DNA of 64,000 nucleotides from Paenibacillus lautus NBRC 15380 (GCF_004000945.1 NZ_BIMF01000008.1:124001-188000); one strand, 5' to 3'. Counted from the stretch's first letter, positions 18,329 through 27,533 are shown. Numbers and translations are program-made. Notes: generated from the sequence alone by a model not told the origin.

Positions 18329-19834
18329 TCAAGAATCCGTTCCACTCAAGATATGGGATAATACTGCGGATGGTTTCCGGCCTCTGATCAGCTGTTGCCC
18401 ATCAGTATAACCTTCCTCACGTCCATCAAGCTCCTGTATGAGAACGGAGCGCCAATATCGGATACGTTCCTGATGTTCTTCATCCGCAATCGCATTGTGC
18501 AGCTCTTGCGGATCATGAACCAGATCAAAGAATTGCTCCTCACCCGTTTGGGAGAACCAGATGTACTTCTCCTTCCCATCGGTCACCCAGTGATTGGACT
18601 GCATCCCTTGTGCATGCTCGCCATGAAGATGGTGGCGCCAAGACGAAGCGCTATGCCCTTCTTTCTCTTCTGCTGAGGCAAGTCTCCAGATGCTTTCTCC
18701 TTCAACTGTATCCGGTATAGGCACGCCGGCCGCTTCCAGCAGCGAAGGCATGATGTCCCGCATCTCCACCACTTGATCCGACACCATGCCGCGCTGCAAG
18801 CCTAATCGGTTGCCCGGATCATTGACGATAAACGGCACATGGGTGCTTCCTTCATACGGAAGAGACTTCCGGAATAAATGATGGTCTCCAAGCAGCTCGC
18901 CATGGTCCGATGTAAACAAGATCACGGTGTTCTGCAGCTCGCCATATTCATTCAACGATTGCAAGAAGCGGCCAATTTGGTGGTCGATATGCGTGATCAG
19001 GGCGTAATAGGCAGCCATCGCTTTACGCAGGCGGCGTTTCGGGACCAGCCCCCGCCCCGTTATAGGGGAGTATCCGGCCAAATCCGGATCTTCCGTCTGC
19101 GCCCAATCGCCAATCGGCGGCTCCGGAATATCAGCATCCTCATACAGATCCAGATACGCCTGTGGAGGGTCGAAAGGTGGATGGGGCCTGACGAATGACA
19201 TCCACAGGAAGAATGGCTTTCCGGGATCCCGGCGACGTAGAAAATCAATAGACTGTGTGACTACCCAATTTGTCGGATGCTGCATTTCCGCCAAATGCCA
19301 AGGACGGGCGACGGTCGATGCATTGCAATCCAGACCGAGATCGATCATATCCGCGCCGGGCACCCGCTCACGAAGCCATTGCAAGTAATCGTCGACTTGA
19401 TCGTAATGCTCCTGCATCGGAATGCTGTGGTTATTGCGGTTGTGATGCAGGTAACCGTCGTGAAGCATGACGTTGTGGAACCCCATCAGATTCCGTGCCG
19501 GATAGACATGCATTTTACCGATACATTGTGTGTGATAACCGGCATCGGCCAATTCCCCCGGCAGCGTTCTCTTATAATCCCATGGCACGCAGTCCTGATA
19601 GCCGACACGGCCATGAGCCCGCTGTGATTGCCCGGTGAATATGGCTGCCCTTGCAGGTACGCAAGTCGGTGTGGCGGAATACGCACGGCTAAACCGTACA
19701 CCTGTCCTCGCAAGCTCGTCCAGATTGGGCGTCTCAACGACGGGATGACCCGCTATGCTGAGACAATCAAAACGCATCTGATCGACTGTAATGAGCAACA
19801 CATTCGGCCTTCCTTGGTTTTGACTCAAATTCAT
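18329..19834 (-). CDS. Type I sulfatase (Cys-type)
   Basis: Sulfatase-family hydrolase of about 501 aa. The signature T-C-V-P-A-R has the Cys that is converted to formylglycine, followed by A-A-I-F-T-G-Q. The N-terminal L-L-I-T-V-D-Q-M-R-F-D binds calcium, and F-T-S-D-H-G-E-L-L-G-D-H supplies the second metal site. It needs a separate maturase, not seen in the window. There is no signal peptide, so it probably acts in the cytoplasm on an imported sulfated sugar or on a phosphonate or choline-type ester. I preferred the ATG at 19834, which has GGAGGGGGG upstream, to the ATG 42 bases earlier. Confidence 0.9.
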   Translation of the reverse strand: MNLSQNQGRPNVLLITVDQMRFDCLSIAGHPVVETPNLDELARTGVRFSRAYSATPTCVPARAAIFTGQSQRAHGRVGYQDCVPWDYKRTLPGELADAGYHTQCIGKMHVYPARNLMGFHNVMLHDGYLHHNRNNHSIPMQEHYDQVDDYLQWLRERVPGADMIDLGLDCNASTVARPWHLAEMQHPTNWVVTQSIDFLRRRDPGKPFFLWMSFVRPHPPFDPPQAYLDLYEDADIPEPPIGDWAQTEDPDLAGYSPITGRGLVPKRRLRKAMAAYYALITHIDHQIGRFLQSLNEYGELQNTVILFTSDHGELLGDHHLFRKSLPYEGSTHVPFIVNDPGNRLGLQRGMVSDQVVEMRDIMPSLLEAAGVPIPDTVEGESIWRLASAEEKEGHSASSWRHHLHGEHAQGMQSNHWVTDGKEKYIWFSQTGEEQFFDLVHDPQELHNAIADEEHQERIRYWRSVLIQELDGREEGYTDGQQLIRGRKPSAVLSHILSGTDS

Positions 19835-20045
19835 CAGTTTCCCCCCTCCAACTACACCCCGCGGTTTCTTGAACATTTGGTCAACTCTACTTTATCGGGA
19901 CGGCACCCACTGACTAATAAGTCATTGCAGTTTCCCAAAAACGAGATGTTCTCTTGAAAGTATTCGTCCGAATTCATTCATTTCCTTTTATTAAATTCCT
20001 AATGTCCCTGTTGAAGAAATTGTTGATGGGATCACCCAAGAAAGT

Positions 20046-20072
20046 GAAAAAAGAGCCGCAATTTTGCGGCTC
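20046..20072 (-). terminator. Terminator of the YkvA-family gene
   Basis: Stem GAGCCGCAA/TTGCGGCTC (20053-20072) with a U tract on the minus strand, about 50 bp beyond the stop. Confidence 0.8.
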
Positions 20073-20123
20073 CTATCGTTCTGTTGCTAGCAAACGCTCC
20101 ATGATACATTGAAGCTATCGATC

Positions 20124-20513
20124 CTATTCGTTCAACACATATCGATATGCAAAAAGTGAAACCCATAGCAAAGCCGCTAACCATATAGCAATAATTACAC
20201 TTCCTGCAAACCAATTTTTGGGTTTACCGCGCTTCATCCGTTCCTCGGCTTGTAGCTCATGCTCTTGGACCACGGCGTTAGGTATCATTTTCAATGTGAT
20301 CGCAATTCCAAGGGGGACTAATATCACATCGTCCAGATAGCCTAGTATAGGTATAAAATCCGGAATCAAATCAATGGGACTGAAGGCATAAGCAACAACA
20401 CATATGGCAAATATTTTGGCGTACCAAGGAGTCCGATTATCCTTGTAGGCATAATAAAGTAAAAAGACCTTTCTTTTTAACATCCCAGCCCATTTCTTTA
20501 TCCGATCCATCAT
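20124..20513 (-). CDS. YkvA/DUF1232 family membrane protein
   Basis: Small membrane protein of about 129 aa. The DUF1232 core is clear: P-W-Y-A-K-I-F-A then Y-A-F-S-P-I-D-L-I-P-D-F-I-P and G-Y-L-D-D-V-I. A second hydrophobic helix lies near the C-terminus (WFAGSVIIAIWLAA). No biochemical function is established for the family. Three ATGs cluster at the start; AGGAG lies seven bases before the one at 20513. Confidence 0.85.
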   Translation of the reverse strand: MMDRIKKWAGMLKRKVFLLYYAYKDNRTPWYAKIFAICVVAYAFSPIDLIPDFIPILGYLDDVILVPLGIAITLKMIPNAVVQEHELQAEERMKRGKPKNWFAGSVIIAIWLAALLWVSLFAYRYVLNE

Positions 20514-20632
20514 ATCCATTCTCCTACGCTGCATTTTACTTCATATTACCACGCAATTCTGTACGGCGGCTAACTGATTTCCACTGTTAGTCAGGCGGCA
20601 ATGGCTGCAAACTCCAGGCCCTTTTCGGTATA

Positions 20633-20660
20633 ACAAAAAAGCCGCCAATATGACGACTTC
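20633..20660 (-). terminator. Intrinsic terminator downstream of the DUF2935 gene
   Basis: A seven-base-pair stem AGTCGTC/GGCGGCT with two wobble pairs, followed by six or more U residues on the minus strand. It resembles the GCCGCC stems at 16531 and 22806. Confidence 0.6.
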
Positions 20661-20673
20661 GTAGATACTTTGC

Positions 20674-20787
20674 TTATTCCGAGACTACCTTGGTCAGTTC
20701 CAGATGCACCTCCATCTTCTTATTGATCAGCTTGCATCGCAAGACACGTTTCCGTTCAGATGTATGGCATGCGGCACAATTCTTCAA
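20674..20787 (-). CDS. Possible small Cys-rich ORF overlapping the DUF2935 stop
   Basis: A 37-codon frame begins at a TTG whose last two bases lie in the TGA stop of the DUF2935 gene (TTGA overlap) and runs to a TAA just before the terminator. The product starts L-K-N-C-A-A-C-H and is basic, with C-x-x-C and a third Cys. The overlap would allow re-initiation, but there is no independent ribosome binding site. I do not recognise the peptide; it could be chance or the tail of a lost gene. Confidence 0.3.
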   Translation of the reverse strand: MKNCAACHTSERKRVLRCKLINKKMEVHLELTKVVSE

Positions 20788-21578
20788 CCTGTGACTCTCG
20801 GCTTTGTCGGATCGCAGTTCGGGTTCTGTACTTCACCCAAAGCGGCCAACTTGGACAAATAGTAGCACTCTTCTCGATACATATGATCCGGCATCAGCGG
20901 ATTAATCCGGTCCAGCACCTCCCCGCGGAGTTCAAATTCTTCGAGTTCCGCCAGAAAGTGCATGAACACTCTCATTTCCAGATCAATATCAGCGTGAAAT
21001 TTGCGGAGGGCAGGAAAATCCTTTAAATGGGTCCTTAAATAACCCGTCATTTCTACCGCCTTTAAATAAAAGCCTTCAAAATCCTTCTGGAACGCCAAAC
21101 TTTTTGCAATTAACGGCTTTTCAGCAAAATCCAGATCGGCCGCCAGGCTTGCTGCATGACCAAATGCATCCTGCAGCCAAACCATATCATAATGCAAAGG
21201 ATGGAACAGAGGTACGCCCTTACCTTCTTGTAATGCCTGTAATATCCGAAGGTATTCCTCCAATTCATTGACCATATGGTTGACAAAGGAAGGCGTCAGG
21301 AGCAAATCAATTTTGCCTGCAAGCTGTCGTTCCAGCAAATTCAGCTTGAATTCGCGCAGTTCATACGTGCCATTATAGGCATCATTCGTCAGTTTTGCGA
21401 TGAATGTGGATGCATCCGGTCTTCGCGCCTCCCCAAGCAGCATATCAAATGTAGCCATTAAGGACTCGGCTGTGGCGATATCCCCTTTTTCCTTGGGTGA
21501 AAGCGCAGTAAATATAAAACGACAGTGGTCGCCAAGAATCTGTAGCCAGAACCGGTGTTCATACAAGGGATCACTCAT
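20784..21578 (-). CDS. DUF2935 family protein
   Basis: Helical cytosolic protein of 264 aa containing two DUF2935 units. The N-terminal phrase HRFWLQILGDHCRF, with paired His and Glu residues, resembles ferritin-like four-helix bundles, and the second half repeats the pattern. The family is common in Bacillales and has no defined activity; metal binding is a structural inference. The start has GGGAGG nine bases upstream. Confidence 0.85.
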   Translation of the reverse strand: MSDPLYEHRFWLQILGDHCRFIFTALSPKEKGDIATAESLMATFDMLLGEARRPDASTFIAKLTNDAYNGTYELREFKLNLLERQLAGKIDLLLTPSFVNHMVNELEEYLRILQALQEGKGVPLFHPLHYDMVWLQDAFGHAASLAADLDFAEKPLIAKSLAFQKDFEGFYLKAVEMTGYLRTHLKDFPALRKFHADIDLEMRVFMHFLAELEEFELRGEVLDRINPLMPDHMYREECYYLSKLAALGEVQNPNCDPTKPRVTG

Positions 21579-21733
21579 TGATCTTGCCCTCCCGTAGCGT
21601 TATTCTCAGAAAATATATGCTGCTGAGAGCGGAGTAGAACGCGGAAGGGATAGTCGGACAATATTCGCGACTCGAGCATCATTCATGACATAATACGGGA
21701 CAAGAAATTCTCTGTTTTTTGCTTAAAGCCGGT

Positions 21734-22651
21734 TCACGACTGCATCTCGTTTTCGATCCGTTTCATAAAGTCTTCAGCCGCGCTGTACCCGAGTTGTTTA
21801 AGATACCAATTGTTGGCCGCCGCCTCGATCAGACTGGCGACGTCACGTCCCGGCTGAAGCTGAACCTCGATATGCGGAATTTGAATGCCTAAATACTCGG
21901 TAAACTGAGGCACCGCCTCCAGCTCATTGTTCAGGGAATTTTCCCGCCAAGGCGACAGCTCAATATCGAGTACAATTCGCGTCTCGTCCTGAAACGCCGT
22001 GCGTCCGTATTGACGAACGACATTGATCAGACCGATGCTTCGCAGCGCCAGAAACTCGCGGGTTGTCTCATTGTGTGTGCCGAGAAGAGTCGAAGGACCC
22101 AGCTTTTTAAGCACCACGATATCGTCTGCCACAAACCGGTGACCTCGTCTGATCAAGGTGTGGGCTGTCTCACTTTTGCCAATCCCGGATTTACCCCGAA
22201 GCAGGATTCCTATGCCCGATACATTCACACATACCGCATGGATCGACATCTCCGGTGCCAGTGTCTTCACCAAATAGCTGTCCAACTTGGCGATAAATTC
22301 CGTTGTTGTCTCTGTCGTCCGCAATAACGGTATACCCTCTTCATTACAGAAAAGGGTCAGATATGGAATCTCCTGCTGTCCTGACGTGACAATAAAGCAC
22401 GGCGGATGATATTTGACGATATTCCCGATATGTAACTTGCGTTCTTCTATGGTAAGCGTCAATAAATAGTTGATTTCTTTGCGACCGAGCACCTGCACTC
22501 GCTCCATAGGGAAAAAATCGAAATACCCGACAAACTCCAGCCCCGGTCGGTGCGTCTGTGGACGGGAAATCATACGATCCATGCGATTGGCTCCTGCAAG
22601 TACTTCCAAATGAAAAATTTCCGTAAGACTTTGAACGGTGATCGACTTCAT
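21734..22651 (-). CDS. hprK: HPr kinase/phosphorylase-like protein (orphan copy)
   Basis: Homologue of the bifunctional HPr(Ser) kinase/phosphorylase, 305 aa. The key parts are present: His 138 in S-I-H-A-V, the P-loop G-K-S-G-I-G-K-S-E-T-A (about 153-163), V-A-D-D-I (about 174-178), the signature L-R-S-I-G-L-I-N-V-V, and the C-terminal loop P-G-R-D-V-A-S-L-I-E-A-A. The usual signature reads R-G-L-G-I-I-N-V, so this copy has drifted. It is not next to lgt, uvrA or other usual neighbours, so it may be a paralogue. The true start is the ATG at 22651, with AGGAGGAG upstream; an in-frame extension to 22732 is not supported. Confidence 0.85.
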   Translation of the reverse strand: MKSITVQSLTEIFHLEVLAGANRMDRMISRPQTHRPGLEFVGYFDFFPMERVQVLGRKEINYLLTLTIEERKLHIGNIVKYHPPCFIVTSGQQEIPYLTLFCNEEGIPLLRTTETTTEFIAKLDSYLVKTLAPEMSIHAVCVNVSGIGILLRGKSGIGKSETAHTLIRRGHRFVADDIVVLKKLGPSTLLGTHNETTREFLALRSIGLINVVRQYGRTAFQDETRIVLDIELSPWRENSLNNELEAVPQFTEYLGIQIPHIEVQLQPGRDVASLIEAAANNWYLKQLGYSAAEDFMKRIENEMQS

Positions 22652-22805
22652 GTTGCTCTCCTCCTGCGGTTGCAGTATGTATTCGGATATATTCAACGAA
22701 CAACAGGTATTTTCCTGCCTATTTGTTCCCATTTATGAGCCCCCCACCCTTCCAGCTAATTAGATCTATGACGACCATAACTGCCTCCAAACATGAGTTT
22801 ACATC

Positions 22806-22830
22806 AAAAAAAGTCGCCAATTTGGCGTCT
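22806..22830 (-). terminator. Terminator after the nitroreductase pair
   Basis: Stem AGACGCCA/TGGCGACT (one mismatch) with a three-base loop and seven U residues on the minus strand, 50 bp beyond the second nitroreductase gene. Confidence 0.7.
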
Positions 22831-22878
22831 CTTGTGAGTATATAATGTGATCAATATCGTAGGCTGCATGGCAACCTT

Positions 22879-23361
22879 TTACAACAACTCAAAAGTAAGG
22901 CTAGGTGTGTTCTCTGCCTTCACAGGCTCCATGGATCGATCATGATATCCCAATTCCAGCACGGCAACGATCCGTTCGTCATCATAAACACCAAAACGAC
23001 GGGTGCAAGCTCTATCATAAATCCAGTCATTCATCGTCGTTCGCACTTGGAGCATACGATCCTGAGCGAGCAGACGAAAATTCTGCATGAGGCAGCTTGC
23101 TGCTGCGTAATCTTCTTCTCTTTTATGAGGATCATGATCTTCCTTAATGACCAATATCAGATAAGCCGGTGCCTGATCCTGCAATTCAGATAGCAAGTCT
23201 GTCTTGCCGGAGCCGATAAATATAAACCGCCAAGGTTCCCGCATTCCGTCATTAGGAGCCCATACCGCAACATTTAATAATTCCAGTATATGATTTTCGG
23301 AAACGGGTCTATCGATATAGCTCATCAAATGGCCCCTCCTCCACTCGATAAAATCGTCCAT
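22879..23361 (-). CDS. Nitroreductase-family protein (second of pair)
   Basis: FMN-dependent nitroreductase-fold protein of 160 aa, shorter than the usual 190-220. It starts I-E-W-R-R-G-H-L, in place of the usual R-R-S-I-R, then continues V-S-E-N-H-I-L-E-L-L and A-P-N-D-G-M-R-E-P-W-R-F, which match the FMN-binding N-terminal half. It overlaps the end of the upstream nitroreductase by 37 bp, so it is probably co-translated. The two may work together, since these enzymes act as dimers; heterodimerisation is a guess. Confidence 0.83.
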   Translation of the reverse strand: MDDFIEWRRGHLMSYIDRPVSENHILELLNVAVWAPNDGMREPWRFIFIGSGKTDLLSELQDQAPAYLILVIKEDHDPHKREEDYAAASCLMQNFRLLAQDRMLQVRTTMNDWIYDRACTRRFGVYDDERIVAVLELGYHDRSMEPVKAENTPSLTFELL

Positions 23362-23906
23362 TTCTTTTCTGCTTGTGTTCGTGCTCTGGATCTTGGAGCC
23401 TTATCGAAGTATCCCAGATGAAAAATACCAACCAGCCTCTCATTGGGCTGCAGCTTCAACAGCTCGAATAATTCTTTGCTCTGCATCATCGGTTCAGTAT
23501 CCCACAGCGTACCGAGCCCACGTAGCCAGGCAAGAAGCTGAAAATTTTGCATGATCCCGCAGACCGCCGCATAATTCATATCACTTTTCCTTCTGTCCGC
23601 ATCCGTAGAGGCAATGATGATGAGATGGCCAGGTATATCGGTGACCCTCTTCCGAACGAAATCCCGAACCTTTTCCGGCAGCCATTTGACCAGTCTGTTC
23701 TTCACCAGCGGTTCCAGCATACTGACAGCCAAACGTTCCTTCGAATCCGCCGTCCCCGCATACATGCTTCGGAACGCCACTTCCTCTCTGGACGGATAAA
23801 GCTGCCGCGCAGCGTTAAGTAATTCGATCACCAGCTCCTGCTCCACGGGAATGGAGTTAAACTTGCGAATGCTTCTTCGTTCTCTGATCGTCTTCACGAA
23901 ATTCAT
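23325..23906 (-). CDS. Nitroreductase-family oxidoreductase
   Basis: Nitroreductase of about 193 aa. The N-terminal E-R-R-S-I-R-K-F binds FMN phosphate, and M-N-Y-A-A-V-C-G-I-M-Q-N-F is the typical central helix. It reduces nitro-aromatics or quinones using NAD(P)H. The ATG at 23906, after a GGGGG stretch, is preferred over an in-frame TTG at 23957. It lies between a MarR gene and a second nitroreductase on the same strand, an arrangement suggesting that MarR controls both in response to quinone or nitro stress. Confidence 0.87.
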   Translation of the reverse strand: MNFVKTIRERRSIRKFNSIPVEQELVIELLNAARQLYPSREEVAFRSMYAGTADSKERLAVSMLEPLVKNRLVKWLPEKVRDFVRKRVTDIPGHLIIIASTDADRRKSDMNYAAVCGIMQNFQLLAWLRGLGTLWDTEPMMQSKELFELLKLQPNERLVGIFHLGYFDKAPRSRARTQAEKKWTILSSGGGAI

Positions 23907-23980
23907 GTATTCAACCCCCAGCCATTGCTCGCTTGAATAACCCTTTAAGATCTTCAAGTATCACATCGGCGAACATATTC

Positions 23981-24454
23981 TTATTGATAAAAGTCAGCCA
24001 AATCTCCAAATAATCGCTTCATAAGGTCAAGCTCGGATTCGCTATACCTATCCAAAAACTCGTTCATCCTCTGCTGCTCCTTGATATGGAGCTCATCATG
24101 TATGGCAAAAAGCTTTTTCCCAGCCGTTGTCAGCCGGAAGTACACTTCTTTTTTGTTATCATTGAGCTGGGCCCTGCGAACCCAACCCGCCTTCAATAAT
24201 TTATTGGTTATCTTGGAGGTGTTCCCTTTGCTCAGGCTCATCGTTTCGGCAATGGAAGTGACATTAATCGGTTCTTGCTCGCCAATACATGCGATGGTAT
24301 GTAGTTCCGTTATGTTTAGGGTAGATTCTATCTCTATTATTTTCCGGAGCTCTTCGATAAAAGTGCTGCTTAACCGGTTCTCATATTGTTCTTTTTGCTG
24401 CAGAAATTGAATGAAATTTTCATGGATAGCGTTTTTTATTTTGCTCGTACTCAT
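23981..24454 (-). CDS. MarR-family transcription regulator
   Basis: Winged-helix regulator of about 157 aa. The MarR core is visible: T-E-L-H-T-I-A-C-I-G then T-S-I-A-E-T-M-S-L-S-K-G-N-T-S-K-I (recognition helix), followed by the wing K-K-E-V-Y-F-R-L-T-T-A-G-K. A GAGGAG site lies 11 bases before the ATG at 24454; the longer frame from 24529 has no such signal. It heads the nitroreductase genes and probably represses them. Confidence 0.87.
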   Translation of the reverse strand: MSTSKIKNAIHENFIQFLQQKEQYENRLSSTFIEELRKIIEIESTLNITELHTIACIGEQEPINVTSIAETMSLSKGNTSKITNKLLKAGWVRRAQLNDNKKEVYFRLTTAGKKLFAIHDELHIKEQQRMNEFLDRYSESELDLMKRLFGDLADFYQ

Positions 24455-24752
24455 GATTATGCAAGCTCCTCGACTCATTGTTTTTTTCATTATAACCAAA
24501 ATTAGTTTCACAAAAAACAATATGAGCATATTAAAGAAGTTACAACCCGGAAAGAAATGATGATTTCAGTTGTTTAGCCATATCACGCTCCTTCGTATTA
24601 GGATATTGTTTCTATTGAATAAATAATTAATTGATAAAACATGACATAATTATATGTATCACAAAATTATTTATTCATATGAAACAATTTAATTTTAAGG
24701 TTATTTTGATCCTGTGTCAATTCAGTAAGAATACCGCGCTCTCCTAACGGAG

Positions 24753-24786
24753 AAAAAAAGGCAGCTGCGTGATCGCAGCTGCCTTT
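24753..24786 (-). terminator. Strong bidirectional-type terminator
   Basis: A 12-bp perfect stem AAGGCAGCTGCG/CGCAGCTGCCTT with a four-base loop, seven U residues on the minus strand and four T residues on the plus strand. It ends the MFS gene. Confidence 0.88.
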
Positions 24787-24804
24787 TGGATAAGCAGTAA
24801 TGGA

Positions 24805-25968
24805 CTATTTGCTTGTCTTTAATGCAAGCGCAGGTCTCGTTAAGGAATAAACGGCGCAGACTAGCGCCACCATGACAATTCCTCCGCCTACCCAAGACGT
24901 ACTGGCTACGGTACCTCCCTGCTCTAACACGAGACCGCCGATAGCGGATCCCAGCGCGATTCCGATTTGCAGCGCGGAATTGTTAAAACTCTGCTGAATA
25001 TCAGACGAGCCTGGATCTACTTGAATCAAGTAATTCTGCAGCGGAGGAGCCAGACTCCAACTTAATGCTCCCCATATCATCATCACGACTAAAAATACGC
25101 CGATTGAGAATGTAGAGAACGGAAGTAGAAACAGAACCAACATGAATGACGTAATGATGATGACAATGCTCTTATGCGACCCCAGTCGGTCGGCGAGCGC
25201 GCCTCCAAACGCCCCGCCGCCGACTGCGGATAGTCCGAACAGAAAGTAGCAAATGCTGATCCAGTATGGACTCAGCCCAAGCTCGGATTCAAGAAACGGC
25301 GTGAAGTATGCATAAATCGTGTAGTGCCCTGCAAGCATGAACAAGGTGGCGAGATGCGCTCCGGCGATTTTCGATTTGCCCAGCGCCTTGATCTGGACGG
25401 ATAACGGCGTGACATTTTCAGGCTTGATCCGATCCAGGAACATATAGATCAAGATCATGGAGCCAATTGACAGAATGCCGATACCGAGGAATAACACCCT
25501 CCATCCAAAAGCTTCACTGATCAAAATGCCGAGCGGCACGCCAAGCACCAATGACGAGCTGATCCCCATATAAATAACGCCTAATGCTTTCGCCCGATGC
25601 GCCGGCTCAACCACCTTGGCGGTAATGGTCAACGATAACACGATAATCAGCGCTGTACTCATGGCGGTTAATATTCTGGCAGCCATTAACAACATAAAAC
25701 TTGGACTTAGATAAGCAAGTAAGTTACCAATGAAGAAAACGAATAAGGAAATCATATAGAGTCGTTTCCGCTCCACTCTTGCCGTCAGTGCAAGGAGAAC
25801 CGGTCCAGCTACCGCATAGACCAGGGCGAACACAGTAATCAGCTGACCAGCCGTACCGAGTGAAATATGCAAGTCGTCCGCGATGAGCGGGAGTATTCCG
25901 CCAACAATAAGTTCAACCAGCCCGACGGATATCGTCGAAATCGCTAGAATTAATACTTTCAGATTCAT
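24805..25968 (-). CDS. MFS exporter, DHA1/AraJ type
   Basis: Twelve-helix major facilitator of about 387 aa. The first helix segment [14 protein letters not shown] and the A-R-V-E-R-K-R-L loop fit the AraJ/YdhP-like drug and metabolite exporters. The start at 25968, after AAAGGGG, gives the normal family length; the longer frame runs back through an inverted repeat and is unlikely. A second DHA1 transporter lies at 28662 on the other strand. The substrate is unknown. Confidence 0.87.
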   Translation of the reverse strand: MNLKVLILAISTISVGLVELIVGGILPLIADDLHISLGTAGQLITVFALVYAVAGPVLLALTARVERKRLYMISLFVFFIGNLLAYLSPSFMLLMAARILTAMSTALIIVLSLTITAKVVEPAHRAKALGVIYMGISSSLVLGVPLGILISEAFGWRVLFLGIGILSIGSMILIYMFLDRIKPENVTPLSVQIKALGKSKIAGAHLATLFMLAGHYTIYAYFTPFLESELGLSPYWISICYFLFGLSAVGGGAFGGALADRLGSHKSIVIIITSFMLVLFLLPFSTFSIGVFLVVMMIWGALSWSLAPPLQNYLIQVDPGSSDIQQSFNNSALQIGIALGSAIGGLVLEQGGTVASTSWVGGGIVMVALVCAVYSLTRPALALKTSK

Positions 25969-26019
25969 CTGGAATGGAATCCCCTTTCTTCGATGTGATA
26001 TTGGTCTATAATCAACAAA

Positions 26020-26068
26020 AAAATCCTGATTACAAAAAATGAGAAACATTTTCTGTAATCAGGATTTT
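26020..26068 (-). repeat. 15-bp perfect inverted repeat in an MFS leader
   Basis: AAAATCCTGATTACA (26020-26034) and its exact complement (26054-26068) are separated by 19 bases, with a run of seven T on the minus strand after the second arm. It may be the terminator of the VOC gene upstream, an attenuator for the MFS gene 52 bp downstream, or an operator. The sequence alone does not decide. Confidence 0.7.
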
Positions 26069-26167
26069 ACGGTTCCTGGTAGAGACCCTCAGACCATATT
26101 AATGAGGTTATACATTCAAATATTTTATTCAGTTGCGCAACAATCGTTGATTAATTTATCACATCCG

Positions 26168-26593
26168 TTACGAAAGATCAAGCTCCCAGGCAGGATTCCA
26201 GCAAATCTCCCACAAGTGCCCGTCCGGATCGAGAAAGTGTCCGGAGTAGCCCCCCCAGAATGTGTCTTGTGCCGGAACGGTAACCGTTGCACCCGCCCTT
26301 CTGGCTTGCTCCATCACCTCATCCACTTCCCCCTTGCTGCCGACGTTATGACCGATGGTAAATTCCGAGGAACTCGGAGGGGACAGCGAAACATTTGCCT
26401 CAACTGACAGATCTTTGCGATTCCAGATCGCCAGTTTCACACCTGCTTGCAAGTCAAAGAATGCTACAGCCCCGTGCTCAAATTCCGTCCCAATGATCCC
26501 TTCGGTCGGGAGGCCGAGTCCATCACGGTAAAACTTCAATGACCGCTCCAGGTCATCGACGCCGATTGTAAGTACGGATATACGCGCTCTCAT
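26168..26593 (-). CDS. VOC-family (glyoxalase/bleomycin-resistance fold) protein
   Basis: Vicinal-oxygen-chelate protein of 141 aa. The order beta-alpha-beta-beta-beta is repeated twice, with the phrase LERSLKFYRDGLGL in the first half and GGYSGHFLDPDGHLWEICW in the second. Members bind a metal and act as glyoxalases, dioxygenases or drug-binding proteins; this one belongs to an uncharacterised branch. The start has GGAGG upstream. Confidence 0.87.
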   Translation of the reverse strand: MRARISVLTIGVDDLERSLKFYRDGLGLPTEGIIGTEFEHGAVAFFDLQAGVKLAIWNRKDLSVEANVSLSPPSSSEFTIGHNVGSKGEVDEVMEQARRAGATVTVPAQDTFWGGYSGHFLDPDGHLWEICWNPAWELDLS

Positions 26594-26705
26594 TATGGTT
26601 ATACCTCCTATGCATCATCTTCGTTACCCGTTACTATTTTCGTCGATTACGCTATTAAAAGATTGTAAAAAACGGACAACTTGCGCTTAGACATCAAGAA
26701 TTCCA

Positions 26706-27533
26706 TCATCGATCACTTAAAGCCTGTTTTGGTGACATGCCATATAAACGCCTAAAGCTGTTAATAAAATGAGGCTGATCATAGTATCCGTATTGTGCAG
26801 CGATGTCGGGAAACCGCGTCAGCTTGGCCTGATGCAACTCTTGCAGCAAATTTTGAAAACGAATGATCTCAGCCATGATCTTCGGACTGACGCCCAATTC
26901 CTTCTGAAATGTCCTTCTTATGTTTCTCTCGCTATAATTAAGCTTTTCGGCCAAGGCACGAACCGTTATTCTTCCTTTGGCGGCGTACAGATACTGCATG
27001 CCGTGCTCCAGCAGCGGCTCGGAACGGACGTTATTCTGTCCTAAGACGCCCATTAAAAACCTTTCAACCAAATCCATTCGGTGGGCGGAATCCAGAGCCG
27101 TGACCATTTCCTCGTTCAGCTGATTCACATTCAGCCCCCAGGCTTCCTCCAAGAATACAGGACCCTTCCGGAAATCGGAAGCGGGATAATGTATGAATGG
27201 GCGAACGGATTCCACGAAAAAGCGGATGCCGAACATTGACTGATCCTGCGTGAGCCTCATGGCTTCGTAAGATGACATCAGACCGGTAATGAAGCCGGAG
27301 GTTGAAGCTGCCGGTGCCTTCAGATTAAATATGATATCCACGCAACCGTCAGGAAGGATACGATGAAGCGGCTGCTGAAGTGACGAAGCTTTATAATCCA
27401 AGGTCCAATAACAGGCCACATAAGGAGTTAATGGCGGGCTTGCCAGATATTCGTGATAGGTGTAAGAAGAGTCCGGAGATGGATTCTCTATCGTTGGTGC
27501 CTGTATAGGGACATAGTTCCGCAATGTACTCAC
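26706..27533 (-). CDS. AraC-family regulator with DUF6597-like N-terminus
   Basis: Transcription factor of up to 275 aa. The N-terminal half has the phrase PLTPYVACYWTLDY and L-P-D-G-C-V-D-I-I-F-N typical of the DUF6597 effector domain. The C-terminal 90 residues are the AraC double HTH, including Y-S-E-R-N-I-R-R-T-F and the closing P-H-F-I-N-S-F-R-R-L-Y-G-M-S-P. The start is uncertain: GTG at 27533, or a TTG nine bases downstream preceded by AAAGGGTGA. The neighbouring VOC gene is a possible target. Confidence 0.87.
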   Translation of the reverse strand: MSTLRNYVPIQAPTIENPSPDSSYTYHEYLASPPLTPYVACYWTLDYKASSLQQPLHRILPDGCVDIIFNLKAPAASTSGFITGLMSSYEAMRLTQDQSMFGIRFFVESVRPFIHYPASDFRKGPVFLEEAWGLNVNQLNEEMVTALDSAHRMDLVERFLMGVLGQNNVRSEPLLEHGMQYLYAAKGRITVRALAEKLNYSERNIRRTFQKELGVSPKIMAEIIRFQNLLQELHQAKLTRFPDIAAQYGYYDQPHFINSFRRLYGMSPKQALSDR

